DNA of 64,000 nucleotides, taken from the NCBI RefSeq assembly GCF_900105065.1, contig NZ_LT629749.1:2976001-3040000 (forward strand). Reading direction: 5' to 3'. This stretch comes from Friedmanniella luteola (GTDB lineage: Bacteria; Actinomycetota; Actinomycetes; Propionibacteriales; Propionibacteriaceae). The notes beneath the pieces are model-generated. The model saw only the letters and a list, made by a program, of their open reading frames with translations, searched no databases and was not told where the DNA came from. Below, piece by piece: positions 52,378 through 61,605 of the stretch. A program made the translations under genes and the position numbers. Position 1 is the first letter of the stretch. Each line of letters starts with the position of its first letter.

Positions 52378-52857
52378 TCAGCCCCGTTCCCGGTAGGTGT
52401 CGATCGGGGAGGTCATGGTGGCGGTGATGGTGCGGGTGCCGGGCAGCCCGGGCAGGGTCAGGTTGGAGAGGTCGACGGCGCAGATGACGGTGGCGGTCAC
52501 CTTGGCCGGGGTGCCGACTGGGGCGGCGAAACCTGAGGCGTCCACGCGGACCTGCTGGGACCGGCAGCTGAGGTGCTGGTTGTGGAGGCTGCTAGCGGCT
52601 CCGCCGGCGCCGGCCGACTGCGCCTGGCCTGGGTTGCGGGCGAGGGAGGCGGATCGGGCGGCTTCCGCGGCGGCGGCTTGGACGGCTTGGCGGGTGACCG
52701 CGACCCGGCCGGCGTAGATGATGAGCAGCACGAACAGCAGGAACGCCGGCACGATCAGCACCGTCTCGATCGCCGCCGAGCCGCGCTCAACCTGCAGCCG
52801 CCACCGCCGCCGTCGGGCGGGCCGACGGAGAACTTGCAGGTTGGAATGCGGGTTCAT
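52378..52857 (-). CDS. TadE-like pseudopilin
   Basis: A 159-residue protein with the TadE signature: RGSAAIETVLIVPAFLLFVL followed by LIIYAGRVAVTRQAVQAAAAE, where Gly-Ser and Glu mark the prepilin-type processing region. A Cys pair in the outer part (HLSCRSQQVRV and TVICAVDL) may form a disulfide. The first four bases overlap the upstream TadE-type gene. Confidence 0.82.
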   Translation of the reverse strand: MNPHSNLQVLRRPARRRRWRLQVERGSAAIETVLIVPAFLLFVLLIIYAGRVAVTRQAVQAAAAEAARSASLARNPGQAQSAGAGGAASSLHNQHLSCRSQQVRVDASGFAAPVGTPAKVTATVICAVDLSNLTLPGLPGTRTITATMTSPIDTYRERG

Positions 52858-53282
52858 CCGGTGGTGATCCTCTCGGCGGGCAGGGTGGCGCTCTGCCGGA
52901 CCTGGGGGTGCCAGCCGGGCAGCACGGTCAGGGCGGTCCCGGTCACCGTCACGGTGACGGTCGCTGCACCGCCGGAGCGGCCGGCGGTGACCGCCGCGTT
53001 CTCGAGGACGTCGTTGCCGCCGGCCTGGGCGACGAAGTCGGCGGCGGCCAAGGCCCCGTCACCGGGGGTGCCGCCCTCGAGGGCGGCCGCGCGCGCGCCC
53101 TGGGCGGCGGCGGCGATCGCGACGGTGCGGGCGTGGTAGATCAGGGACGCCTGCAGGCCGAGGAACATCACCCCGAACAGCACCGGCAGCAGCACCGCCA
53201 GCTGCAGCGACGCCGAACCCCGCTCCCCCCGCAGCCGCACGGGACGGCGCTGCCGGAGAGGTGATGATCGTGGCCGAGGCAT
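52854..53282 (-). CDS. second TadE-like pseudopilin
   Basis: A 142-residue protein. RGERGSASLQLAVLLPVLFG is the processing site and start of the helix; it continues VMFLGLQASLIYHARTVAIA. The Glu after Ser-Ala is replaced by Gln. The outer part is a Val/Thr-rich domain (AATVTVTVTGTALTVLPGW). The ATG at 53282 is chosen by position of the basic start. Confidence 0.75.
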   Translation of the reverse strand: MPRPRSSPLRQRRPVRLRGERGSASLQLAVLLPVLFGVMFLGLQASLIYHARTVAIAAAAQGARAAALEGGTPGDGALAAADFVAQAGGNDVLENAAVTAGRSGGAATVTVTVTGTALTVLPGWHPQVRQSATLPAERITTG

Positions 53283-53298
53283 GTGTTGGCTGCCGGGT

Positions 53299-53505
53299 CT
53301 AGAGCTTGCCGACCTGGGCGACGACGTAGGCGCGGATGGCGGCGACAGCGATGGCGACGATCGCGATGATGCCGACCGACCACGCCACCTGCTCGATGGT
53401 GATGGAGCCGCGTTCCCCCTCAGCGCGCGCACGGGCGAGCGGCGCGTCGAGGTGGTCCTGCAGCCGCAGGCCGAGCAGGTGCAGGGTCACGAACAGGTGC
53501 TGCAT
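53299..53505 (-). CDS. small Flp-like pilin
   Basis: A 68-residue protein, the right size for a Flp major pilin. After a hydrophilic start comes EGERGSITIEQVAWSVGIIA followed by IVAIAVAAIRAYVVAQV. The Gly-Ser...Glu pattern before the helix fits prepilin processing. It lies 135 bases after the TadC-like gene and should be the most abundant subunit. Confidence 0.7.
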   Translation of the reverse strand: MQHLFVTLHLLGLRLQDHLDAPLARARAEGERGSITIEQVAWSVGIIAIVAIAVAAIRAYVVAQVGKL

Positions 53506-53640
53506 GACGGAGCCTTTCGGGTTGGGGCACCGGTCCCGGTGCGGGCCGGCGAGGTGTGGGACTTTCTGATCTCCTGAAGGGGTCGGACGGGATGCGGGTG
53601 GTCGTGGGCCCGCACTTTGGCTTGCGCGATGGATGGCAGA

Positions 53641-54558
53641 TCAGGTTCCGCCGAGGAGGCGGAGCAGGGCGGGGGTGACGAGGAGGGCGAGGAAGATGAC
53701 GCCGAGGATGCTCATCGGGAACGACATGCGTTCGCCGATCTCGTTGGCCTTGGTCAGTTCGGCGTTGAGCATGGCCGAGCGCATGCTGGCGGAGCGGGCG
53801 CGGAGGTTCGCGTACACCTGGGCGCCCTCCTCCCCCGACAGGCGCATGATGTCCGCGAGATCGGCGAGTTCGGGCAGTCCCAGCTCGTCGGCGAGGGTGT
53901 GCAGGGCCTCCCACGGCGCCTGGCCGGACCAGCGGCTGCGGGCCAGCTCCTCCCCCAGCCGGCGGAACACCCAGGAGTCGCCGATGTCGGCGGCCACCTC
54001 CATCGCCTGTCGGGCGCCGGAGCCGCTGTTCCGTTCCAGCGCCACCAGGTCGACGTAGGCGCCGAGCGCCCGAGCGAACTCCGCCCGCGCCTTCAAGGCG
54101 TCGTCGCGGACGTTGTAGTCAGGCAGGAAGAACATTCCGACCGCCAACAACACCGTCCCTGCCACCGGCACCCCGAACGGCACCCGGAAACCCAGCAGCA
54201 CGAACAGCCCGGACAGCAACGCCGGGATGGTCAGCCCGATGAGGGCGAACAGCACCTTCTCCCCGTAGAAGCGGGCGACCGGGATCCGCAGCACCGCCAG
54301 CTCCCGGACCGGGGTACGCACCCACACCGCCGGCGGGAACGCACCCAGCGCCCACACCCCCAGCCGCTCCTGCCCCAACACCGCCCCCGAACCTGCAGCA
54401 GCCGCGGCTACGTCGGTTGGGGTTCGGGTGGGGGTGGGTGAGAGCCGGTCGAGGGTGTCGCGGAGGTCGGGGTGGGCCGGGACCAGCCGGGCCAGGAGCA
54501 GCGCGACACCGAGGCCGAGCAGCGCTCCGCCGACCAAGGCGAGCTGCAGGCCGGTCAC
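53641..54558 (-). CDS. TadC-like inner-membrane platform protein (type II secretion F domain)
   Basis: A 305-residue protein with an N-terminal helix, two central helices (LFALIGLTIPALLSGLFVLL; VPVAGTVLLAVGMFFLPDY), a T2SF-type cytoplasmic domain (ALGAYVDLVALERNSGSGAR and LADIMRLSGEEGAQVYANL) and a C-terminal helix (ILGVIFLALLVTPALLRLL). It starts at GTG, overlapping the TadB-like stop (GTGA). Confidence 0.85.
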   Translation of the reverse strand: MTGLQLALVGGALLGLGVALLLARLVPAHPDLRDTLDRLSPTPTRTPTDVAAAAAGSGAVLGQERLGVWALGAFPPAVWVRTPVRELAVLRIPVARFYGEKVLFALIGLTIPALLSGLFVLLGFRVPFGVPVAGTVLLAVGMFFLPDYNVRDDALKARAEFARALGAYVDLVALERNSGSGARQAMEVAADIGDSWVFRRLGEELARSRWSGQAPWEALHTLADELGLPELADLADIMRLSGEEGAQVYANLRARSASMRSAMLNAELTKANEIGERMSFPMSILGVIFLALLVTPALLRLLGGT

Positions 54559-55439
54559 CGCGCCACCCCCCAGCCGGCCGAGCTGTGGGCGTGGGCGCCG
54601 AGGAACCGGGGCAGCGGGTGGCCGGTGGCCATCCGCCGCATCCACACCAGCACCCCGACGTAGGCGCCGAGGAGGGTGATGAGCAGCAGCTGGCCGAGCG
54701 GGGTGGCGTAGGGGCGGACGTAGGTGCCGGTGACCGCCAACACGGCAAGGACGACGACGGTGATAGCGGTGACCCAGCGGGCGGTCGCCCGAGGTTTGGC
54801 CCGGTCGGCCTCGATCGCCCGCCGGGCCCGGACGTCCGCCGCGACGGACTCGGCGAGGCTCTCCAGCACCGACGCCAACCCGAACCCCCGACGGCGAGCC
54901 CCCAAGATCAGGTTGGCGGCGATCAGGTCACCGGTGGTGTCGTCGAGCTCGTCGGCGAACAGCCGCAGCGCCTCCTCGGTCGACCAGCGGGCCCGCAACC
55001 GGGCCACCAGCCGGGCCACCTCCGCCCGGATCGGCTCCGGCGTCGACCGCAACGTCGCGAGCAGGGCCTCCTCCAACCCGATCCCGACCGTCAGCACCCC
55101 CGCCAACGAGCGGGTCCACTCCTCCATCGCCTCCAACCGGGCGATCCTCGCCCCCGCCGGCGGCGCCGACAGCAGCACCGGCAACCCGGCCACCGCCGCC
55201 GGCACCAACACCACCGCCACCAACCACCCCGTCAACAAGGCGACCAGCACACCAGCGGCCAGGCCCACGACCAGCAGCCAGCGGGTGCGCGGGCTGACCC
55301 GCCGCCACCGCTGGACCGGTCCGGCCCGCCGCCGGTGGGGTGGGGGTGGTCGTTCGGGGGTGCGGCGGAGACCGGCGACCAGGCCAAGCAGGCCGGCCAC
55401 GGTCACCGCGCCCCCGACCGCGGCGAGCAGCGGCGTCAC
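54555..55439 (-). CDS. TadB-like inner-membrane platform protein
   Basis: A 294-residue protein with helices at both ends (WLLVVGLAAGVLVALLTGWL and ITVVVLAVLAVTGTYV) and a T2SF domain between (RLEAMEEWTRSLAGVLTVGI, then LEEALLATLRSTPEP and GLASVLESLAESVAADVRAR). It forms the platform with TadC under the TadA motor. 4-base overlaps join it to both neighbours. Confidence 0.88.
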   Translation of the reverse strand: MTPLLAAVGGAVTVAGLLGLVAGLRRTPERPPPPHRRRAGPVQRWRRVSPRTRWLLVVGLAAGVLVALLTGWLVAVVLVPAAVAGLPVLLSAPPAGARIARLEAMEEWTRSLAGVLTVGIGLEEALLATLRSTPEPIRAEVARLVARLRARWSTEEALRLFADELDDTTGDLIAANLILGARRRGFGLASVLESLAESVAADVRARRAIEADRAKPRATARWVTAITVVVLAVLAVTGTYVRPYATPLGQLLLITLLGAYVGVLVWMRRMATGHPLPRFLGAHAHSSAGWGVAR

Positions 55440-57106
55440 AGCGTTCCCCCGCCGGCCTCGGCGTAGAAGGTGGGCAGGTCGAAGCCGTACTGCTCGAGGC
55501 TCCGGTACTCATCCGGCAGCACCCCCGCGACAGCGGGTTGGCCGGCAGCGGGCCGGAACACGTGGGTGGTGGCGTACCCCCGGTCGCGTTCCCCCGGAGT
55601 GACAGCCAGGATCTCGGCCAGCCACCGGTCCCGTCGGAACCCGCCGCTACCGGTGGGCTGGGTACTCAGGTGCAGCTGAACGACCAGGTCGATGTTCTCC
55701 GCGACCGCCCGGGTGGCGTAGTCGTGGGTGACATGCGCACCGGCCTCCATGGCGCAGGTGACCAGCTTCCGCAACGCGGCCTCGCCGTGGCGGGCGTGGG
55801 TGGTGGAGATCGACCCGGCACCGGACTCCATCGCCTTGATCATCGCCAGGATTTCCCGGCCCCTCACCTCGCCGACGATCTGGCGGGACAGGTTGAACCG
55901 GAACGAGTCATACAGCGCCTCATCCAGGGTGAACTCCCCGGCCTGGCGGCCGTCCGGGCCGCGTTCGCCCGACCCCGGCCGCGCCTCCCACGCGTGCACG
56001 ATCGGATGCCGGTCCGACATCTCGTGCAGGTGCAGCTCGTACTCGGTCTCAAAGGTGCCGATCGCTTCCCACGGCGGAATCTCCGCACACAACGCCCGCA
56101 CTAACGTCGTCTTCCCCGCGCCCTGCGGGCCCGCCACCACGATGGACAGACGCGCCTTCACTGCCGCCGCCAAGAACGAGGCGGCCACTGCAGACAAGGT
56201 TCCGCGGTGGACCAGATCAGCCAACGTCACCGACTGCAGCCGGTGGCGGCGGATCACCACCGACGGACGTGGTGTCACCCAGGCCGACGCCGCCAGCCGG
56301 GCGCCGCCGTCCAACCGCAGATGCAGCCGCGGCACCGCCGGGGAGAACGGACGAGCGTTCACCTCCGACCGCGACGCCAAGAAGACCAGGAAGTCGACCA
56401 GCTCAGCGTCGGAGTCGGCGACCGGCTCCCCCGCCACGGTGCGGCCGTCCGTGCGCTCCAGCCACACCCGGTCATGGCCGGTGATGATGATGTTCTCGAT
56501 CCGGTCGTCGTCCACCAACGGCTGTAGCCGGCCCAGCCCAAACAGGGCATGGAACACCGCCTCCCCCAACCGGTCCTGCACTGCCAGCGGCCAGGCCGGC
56601 TCCCCGGCGGACAGCCGATCCCCGGCTTCGGCCTGCAGCAGCTCCAGAATGATCGCCCGGCCCAGCTCCTGTTGCGCCGACCGGTCCAGACGCGTCCGGT
56701 CCTCCCCTAACGCCGCCGACAACCGCTCCGACGCCTGGGCCCGCAACACCGCCACCATCGACCAATCCACCCCACCCGGACCGGAAGCCGTATCGACAGC
56801 GGCGTGCGGCGCCGCCCACGACGGCAGCTGGGTCACGGGCCGCACCCCGACCGCCGGGTGAGGTGGCGGGGTGAGGGCTGCCGCTTCAGGGCGGAAGCTG
56901 AAAGCCGACCGGACCCGGCCCGGTCGTTGGACCGAACAATCTGCTGTCAGGGGTGGCGAGGCAGCTGAGGCTGGGGTGGCGAACAACGGAAGTTCAGCCG
57001 GCGCCGGCCGCACCTGGTGGCCTTGATTCTGCTGGTCTGGGTCTTGCTGGTCTCGGCGGTCGTCGCCCCGCTCCGGAGTGTCTTCACGAGCAAGGGTGTC
57101 GGTCAT
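55436..57106 (-). CDS. TadA/CpaF-type secretion ATPase
   Basis: A 556-residue hexameric motor ATPase. The N-terminal ~150 residues are a Pro-rich linker. The core begins near VDWSMVAVLRAQASERLSAA. Walker A is VVAGPQGAGKTTLVRALCAE, the Walker B/His region is GEVRGREILAMIKAMESGAG followed by SISTTHARHGEAALRKLVTC. ATP hydrolysis drives pilus assembly. The ATG overlaps the CpaE-like stop (ATGA). Related proteins are labelled conjugal-transfer-associated in some actinobacteria, which fits this location. Confidence 0.92.
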   Translation of the reverse strand: MTDTLAREDTPERGDDRRDQQDPDQQNQGHQVRPAPAELPLFATPASAASPPLTADCSVQRPGRVRSAFSFRPEAAALTPPPHPAVGVRPVTQLPSWAAPHAAVDTASGPGGVDWSMVAVLRAQASERLSAALGEDRTRLDRSAQQELGRAIILELLQAEAGDRLSAGEPAWPLAVQDRLGEAVFHALFGLGRLQPLVDDDRIENIIITGHDRVWLERTDGRTVAGEPVADSDAELVDFLVFLASRSEVNARPFSPAVPRLHLRLDGGARLAASAWVTPRPSVVIRRHRLQSVTLADLVHRGTLSAVAASFLAAAVKARLSIVVAGPQGAGKTTLVRALCAEIPPWEAIGTFETEYELHLHEMSDRHPIVHAWEARPGSGERGPDGRQAGEFTLDEALYDSFRFNLSRQIVGEVRGREILAMIKAMESGAGSISTTHARHGEAALRKLVTCAMEAGAHVTHDYATRAVAENIDLVVQLHLSTQPTGSGGFRRDRWLAEILAVTPGERDRGYATTHVFRPAAGQPAVAGVLPDEYRSLEQYGFDLPTFYAEAGGGTL

Positions 57107-57891
57107 CGCTGCACCTCCACAGGCATCGATTCGAGGGCGGCCCGGCCCGCTGCCACCTGGGCTTCGACGGCCGCCCGCGCCGTGGACAGACTTCGGGGCA
57201 GGGGCAACCGGTCGAATCGGCGCGCCGGGACGGCGCCGCGACTGAGCACCGCCGCCGACCCCTCGTCCCACGCCAGCCCAGCGGTCACCGGCAGCTGCAG
57301 CACCGCTGAGATCTCCCGCCCGCTGTAGGGGCGGCCCGCCCCCACCAGCAATAACCCCACCCCCGCCCCGCCGGCATGCTCATGCCCAGTCCTGAGGGTG
57401 TCGGCCCAGGACCGGGCCGCCGCCAACGACACCAGGTCCGACCGCACAGCCAGCAAGACCAGATCAGCTCCAGCAAGCAGCGGCTCCGGCCACCCCTCCA
57501 AGCCGAGACGGCCGCCGTCGACAATCACGTCCTGCCCCAACGCCTCCAACCCCGACAGCACCCCTGCCAGCGGGTGCCACAGTCCGGCCAGGCTCCGCGC
57601 CTGACCGTGCGCGCGCACGCCCGGCAACAGCTGCACCGTCGAGTCCGGTACGGGTACCAGCACCGAGGGCAGCGCCTCGGCCAGTCGGCCCTCCCGCTCC
57701 GCTGAAGCGAGATCCAACAGGCCGCCCGCCGGGGCCGTTGCGCCGCGGAAGTAGCCGGCCAGCACCGCCGACCCGCCCGTCGGGTCCGCCTCCACCACCA
57801 CCACCGGCCGCGGCCATCCCAGCGCCAACCCCAACGCCGATGTGGTCACCCCCGGGGACCCGGCCGCCGACACCAACACCACCACCGCCAC
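57103..57891 (-). CDS. CpaE/MinD-like protein with a degenerate P-loop
   Basis: A 262-residue protein with the MinD fold pattern: VVLVSAAGSPGVTTSALGLA, VVVVEADPTGGSAVLAGYF, DVIVDGGRLG and ADLVLLAVRSDLVSLAAARS. Ser-Pro replaces the signature Lys-Gly, and there is no Lys before Thr-Thr. It likely places the pilus machine, as CpaE does, perhaps without ATP hydrolysis. It shares this loss with the ParA-like protein of the T4SS operon. Confidence 0.75.
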   Translation of the reverse strand: MAVVVLVSAAGSPGVTTSALGLALGWPRPVVVVEADPTGGSAVLAGYFRGATAPAGGLLDLASAEREGRLAEALPSVLVPVPDSTVQLLPGVRAHGQARSLAGLWHPLAGVLSGLEALGQDVIVDGGRLGLEGWPEPLLAGADLVLLAVRSDLVSLAAARSWADTLRTGHEHAGGAGVGLLLVGAGRPYSGREISAVLQLPVTAGLAWDEGSAAVLSRGAVPARRFDRLPLPRSLSTARAAVEAQVAAGRAALESMPVEVQR

Positions 57892-57894
57892 GAC

Positions 57895-58596
57895 TCAGCG
57901 CTCCCGCGAGTCCAGCACCAGCGCAACCTTGCCGGTCGCTGCCCGGGCCGCCAGCTCAGCGGCGTCATCAAAGGGCACCTGCACATCCACCACCAGCTGC
58001 CCGGTGTCCTCGCTGCCGTGCACCCCGACCACCGTCGCGGCGATCGTCCGCGGCTCCTTCGCCGTCACCTCGCCCTGGTCGCCCGGTGTGGCCACCACCC
58101 GCACCCGGTCGCCCGCCCGCAACGGCTCCCCCGGCAACAACGCCGGCGGCAGTCCCACCCCCACCACCGACAGGTCCCGGCCCGGCACCACCGCTGCGGC
58201 GATGGCTTCGTCGGTGACCAGCCCGCCCGCCGGCAGATCCGTCGCGGCCCGCTGACCCACCACCCGGTCCAGCTGGTCGGCTCCGACCGTGCGGAGGGCC
58301 GGGTCGACCCCGACCCGCACCGCCGTCACATCGGTGCGGTCGATCACCTCACCGCGGTGAACCGTCGACGTCACCGCCAACACCTCATCGGCGTTGCTGG
58401 TCGAGGTGTACGCGTAGGCCGACACCAGCGCCCCCACTGCCACCGCCAGAGCCGACGCGACAGCGACCAGCGGACGCCGCCGCAGCTTCGGCGGCGAGAC
58501 CACCAGCCCCGCACCGCCGTCAGCCGGCGCTTGGCTCGAGCGGGCGCGGCCGCGTCCGGTCGTGGTCCTGGCCTCATCCGTCACCGACATGCGCAC
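57895..58596 (-). CDS. CpaB/RcpC-like SAF-domain protein
   Basis: A 233-residue protein with one helix (AVASALAVAVGALVSAYAYT) and an outer SAF domain: VLAVTSTVHRGEVIDRTDV, GVDPALRTVGADQLDRVVG, then ATDLPAGGLVTDEAI. It ends with beta strands (VVDVQVPFDDAAELAARAA). CpaB proteins guide the pilus across the envelope. It lies 3 bases upstream of the CpaE-like gene. Confidence 0.85.
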   Translation of the reverse strand: MRMSVTDEARTTTGRGRARSSQAPADGGAGLVVSPPKLRRRPLVAVASALAVAVGALVSAYAYTSTSNADEVLAVTSTVHRGEVIDRTDVTAVRVGVDPALRTVGADQLDRVVGQRAATDLPAGGLVTDEAIAAAVVPGRDLSVVGVGLPPALLPGEPLRAGDRVRVVATPGDQGEVTAKEPRTIAATVVGVHGSEDTGQLVVDVQVPFDDAAELAARAATGKVALVLDSRER

Positions 58597-58638
58597 TCCC
58601 CCGAGTCGTCGTCTCTTGCGGTGCTGCTGCTGCTTGGC

Positions 58639-59562
58639 CTAACCGGTGGTGAGGACCTGCGCCTCCCCCATCGTGATCACCGCCGACCGGGTGAACTGCA
58701 GCGGAATCTCTCCCGACTGCCCGATCCCCGACCACGCCACCACCCAGTACGAGGTCGCCCGCACCGTGTACACGCCCTGCCGGGTGAATCGGTGGCCGCA
58801 GTCCGGGCTCGACCGCTTCCCGAAACCGTCCGCGTACGGCGTCCCCGGCGTCCGGCACACCACCGTCGACCCGTCCCCCATCGCCCACACCACCCGGTCC
58901 ACCCGGCCCGTCGCCGTCACCGAAAACCCGCCCGCCGACACCGACCGGGTCACCGGCCCCCACGAACTCGCCGACGGCGCATCGACCCACATCCAAGTTG
59001 GCAAGCCAACCAAGCCCACCCGCCCAGGCGCCGGCTCCGGCACGATCCCCACATCCACCGCACGCAGCCGCATCGCCGCCACCGCCCGCTGCGCCAACAC
59101 CCGCGGATCCGGCGGAGCAGCCGGACCCGCCGGCGGCGTCAACGACCAACGCTGCGACAAGCCCGTACCGATAAGGCCAGGACTCAGACAGCTATAGACC
59201 GCACCATCCTCGTGGCCCTGCCACACCGCGGCGCTCCGCGGCGGCTGGGGACTCAACGCCTTCACGTAACACCGCCAACCCCGAGACCACCAGCCGTCGC
59301 TCGTCCTACAAGGGATCTCCTCGCCAGAAAAGGGCGAGGTGCATGCGGGCGACGCCGACTCTGACGAGTAAGAGGCAGGCCGGCGTCCAGACGGGTTGGC
59401 CGGTGGCGCTGCCGGAGCTGAGACCGAGACGACACAGCGTCCAGTGACCGCGTTCAGCGCTGCGCCCGATTCGCAGGTAACCGGCGGATCGGCAGACGCC
59501 GCAGAGGCGGGGAGCGCCAGCAGGACGGAGCTGACCAGCAGGCCCAGCCATCGCCTCAGCAC
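58639..59562 (-). CDS. secreted Tad-operon protein, unknown function
   Basis: A protein of about 307 residues with a signal peptide (LGLLVSSVLLALPASAASAD) and a mature part with several Cys (VTCESGAAL, GRCVVSV, SPACTS, EIPCRTSDGWW). The C-terminal half has a PKD-like pattern: VDRVVWAMGDGSTVVCRTPG followed by HRFTRQGVYTVRATSYWVVA. It may be a surface or pilus-associated protein. The start is GTG by overlap with the lipoprotein gene; a longer frame to 59595 exists. Confidence 0.65.
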   Translation of the reverse strand: MLRRWLGLLVSSVLLALPASAASADPPVTCESGAALNAVTGRCVVSVSAPAAPPANPSGRRPASYSSESASPACTSPFSGEEIPCRTSDGWWSRGWRCYVKALSPQPPRSAAVWQGHEDGAVYSCLSPGLIGTGLSQRWSLTPPAGPAAPPDPRVLAQRAVAAMRLRAVDVGIVPEPAPGRVGLVGLPTWMWVDAPSASSWGPVTRSVSAGGFSVTATGRVDRVVWAMGDGSTVVCRTPGTPYADGFGKRSSPDCGHRFTRQGVYTVRATSYWVVAWSGIGQSGEIPLQFTRSAVITMGEAQVLTTG

Positions 59563-60128
59563 GTCTTGCCTGCCTGCTCGTCCACCACGTACCACTTGCC
59601 GGAGTCACGAAGGACCTCGTACCCGTATCGGATGCGCGGGGACCGCTTGTCCGACACAGTGGACTTTCCGTCCTCGTCGACAATGTTGGCGCCACTGACG
59701 TCGAGGCATGCATTGACCCGGTACCGGCTCCCCTTCGAGAGCCGGTCGGCGGAGAGGTTCTCGACCGCCACTGACCCAACCTGGCGCACACGGTCGGCCC
59801 GGTACTCGGTGATGTTTTGGATGTACTGATCCGCGACCTCACCCCGCGCCACGGTGAAGATCTCGGTCAGATCGGACTTGGGGTCGGCAGAGAGCCGATC
59901 AAGGACCTTCCAGAAGCGCACCACGGCCGCTTGGGCGGCGGCCTCCGATGGGTCGGCCGGCGACGGCGAGGTAGGCGTTGGTGTCGGACTGGGCGAGAGC
60001 AGACTCGGCGTCGCCGTCGCTGGCGGAAGTTGCGTCTCACCAGGGCCGCCCGTGCAGGCGGCCAGGACCAGCAAGCCGGGCATGAGCGCCCAGAGAAGCG
60101 GCTGCTGCCACCGCCTGAGTCTGCTCAT
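59556..60128 (-). CDS. lipoprotein, first gene of the Tad-like operon
   Basis: A 190-residue lipoprotein with lipobox LVLAACTG, a Pro/Ser/Thr linker (SLLSPSPTPTPTSPSP) and a small alpha-beta domain (AAVVRFWKVLDRLSADPK, then SRYRVNACLDVSGANIVDED and RIRYGYEVLRDSGKWYVVDE). The fold pattern suggests an NTF2-like cone, but no active site is visible. The promoter for all twelve genes should lie in the 200 bases upstream. Confidence 0.65.
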   Translation of the reverse strand: MSRLRRWQQPLLWALMPGLLVLAACTGGPGETQLPPATATPSLLSPSPTPTPTSPSPADPSEAAAQAAVVRFWKVLDRLSADPKSDLTEIFTVARGEVADQYIQNITEYRADRVRQVGSVAVENLSADRLSKGSRYRVNACLDVSGANIVDEDGKSTVSDKRSPRIRYGYEVLRDSGKWYVVDEQAGKTC

Positions 60129-60326
60129 CGGCTTCCCCCGAAGCTCCGCCATGCTTACCTAAGTCAGCACCGTCCCGCGAGTGGTCGACACTACGAGAAG
60201 AATTCTGACGAATCTAGACCGAGAGCTGCGCATGGTCGTGAGTCCTGTGGATAACTCCGGGGCACGCGAATGCCCGACCGGCGGCAGGTCCCGTCGATAT
60301 TCGAGGCTCGCGAGGCGGCGGCAACC

Positions 60327-60614
60327 TCAAGATTTCGGCCGGTCACGTCCCTGGCCGCGTGCGCGCGACGATGCCAGGGCGAGGCGTTGGAAGTACGCCT
60401 TCTTGGCCGATACGGCCCGCTGGAGCCGCTCGACGGGATCGAGGCGACCGTCCGGGTCCACCTCCCGCTCGAACCGGGCCATGAAGGCGTCGGCCGCCGG
60501 CCGTGTACGCGCCGTCCGGTCAGCCGTGTTGGCCCAGCTGGCATGAGCGGCGAGCTTCGCTCGCAGGACACGTTGAGCCGGTGTGAGCTCGGAGCCGTCG
60601 CTGATTGCAGTCAT
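60327..60614 (-). CDS. conserved small hypothetical protein next to the integrase
   Basis: A 95-residue protein: LTPAQRVLRAKLAAHASWAN, then RTARTRPAADAFMARFEREV and KKAYFQRLALASSRARGQ. Helical and basic at the C-terminus. Similar small proteins occur widely in actinobacteria; no function is known to me. It follows the integrase stop by 22 bases on the same strand and may be co-transcribed, for example as an excision factor, but no helix-turn-helix is visible. Confidence 0.7.
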   Translation of the reverse strand: MTAISDGSELTPAQRVLRAKLAAHASWANTADRTARTRPAADAFMARFEREVDPDGRLDPVERLQRAVSAKKAYFQRLALASSRARGQGRDRPKS

Positions 60615-60636
60615 GCCGTCGTAAGGCAGCGCTCAC

Positions 60637-61605
60637 CTACAGCCGATCACCGATGGCCCGCCGGCGGTGCTCAGCACGCGCCCGCTCGTCGGCGGCACTG
60701 GCGCCGTAGCGACCCACCATCTCCCGGGAGCGCCAGCCGGCGAGCCGCATCAGGTCGTTCTCCTGGCCGCCATCAGCGAGCCACTTGTGGGCGAAGGTGT
60801 GCCGGAACCGGTGCGGGTTGATGTGCGGTATCCCTGCGTCGTCAGTGCGGCGGTCGATCATCTGCCGGATCGCGTTGTCGGTCATCGGCCCGACCCGCCC
60901 GAGCCACAGCGCTCGCAGGTTCTCGTACGGGTGCGCTCGGCGGGCCCGGATGTAGCGACGCAGGGCGTCGGCGGTCTTCGCTCCGTAGGGACAGGCCCGG
61001 TGACGCCCGCCCTTGCCCAGGACGTAGGCCGTGGATTCTTCCTGGTCGAGGTCGTCCACCGTCAGGCCGGCGAGCTCACCGGCCCGCATGCCGGTGTCGA
61101 GGAAGAGCCGGATGATCGCCAGGTCCCGCCGGTTCTCGAACGTGTTGCCCTTGCAGGTGGCGAGAAGAGCCTCCAGGTGCGCGTCGGGGACGATGGGAAC
61201 GGGCTGCTCGGGGACGGCGGGCGGCCGCATTCGCTCCATCGGTGAGCGGTCGATCTCACCGTCGTCGACGAGCCACCGGAACAGCTGCTGCAACGATCGG
61301 TAGTGCTTGGCCACGGTCGCGGGACGAACCGTGCCCTCGCGGTTGTGCGCCCGGCGCTCGAACATCGCGGCCAGGTAGCTCTCCACGTGGTCCCGGCTCA
61401 CGTGACGAGCGCGGACAGGCATGCCGTTCGCCACCAGGAAGGCGCAGAAGGCCCGGCCCACCCGCAGGTAGGAGTCGATGGTGGCCGGGCTGATGTTCCG
61501 CGCCCGCAGATGCACCTGCCAGTCACCGAGCAGAACGGGGAGCGCATCGGGGTCCGCCGCGACCTCCGGACCCGGTTTCGCCGCACGAGCAGACCTGGTC
61601 GTCAT
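60637..61605 (-). CDS. tyrosine integrase of the element
   Basis: A 322-residue recombinase with a complete catalytic set: Arg in [19 protein letters not shown], the beta-hairpin Lys region [15 protein letters not shown], His-x-x-Arg in [13 protein letters not shown], Trp in LAGWRSREM and the nucleophile Tyr in MVGRYGASA. The N-terminal SAM-like domain ([20 protein letters not shown]) binds core sites. It reads away from the tRNA, 94 bases from the tRNA 3' end, which identifies that tRNA as the attachment site. Confidence 0.95.
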   Translation of the reverse strand: MTTRSARAAKPGPEVAADPDALPVLLGDWQVHLRARNISPATIDSYLRVGRAFCAFLVANGMPVRARHVSRDHVESYLAAMFERRAHNREGTVRPATVAKHYRSLQQLFRWLVDDGEIDRSPMERMRPPAVPEQPVPIVPDAHLEALLATCKGNTFENRRDLAIIRLFLDTGMRAGELAGLTVDDLDQEESTAYVLGKGGRHRACPYGAKTADALRRYIRARRAHPYENLRALWLGRVGPMTDNAIRQMIDRRTDDAGIPHINPHRFRHTFAHKWLADGGQENDLMRLAGWRSREMVGRYGASAADERARAEHRRRAIGDRL

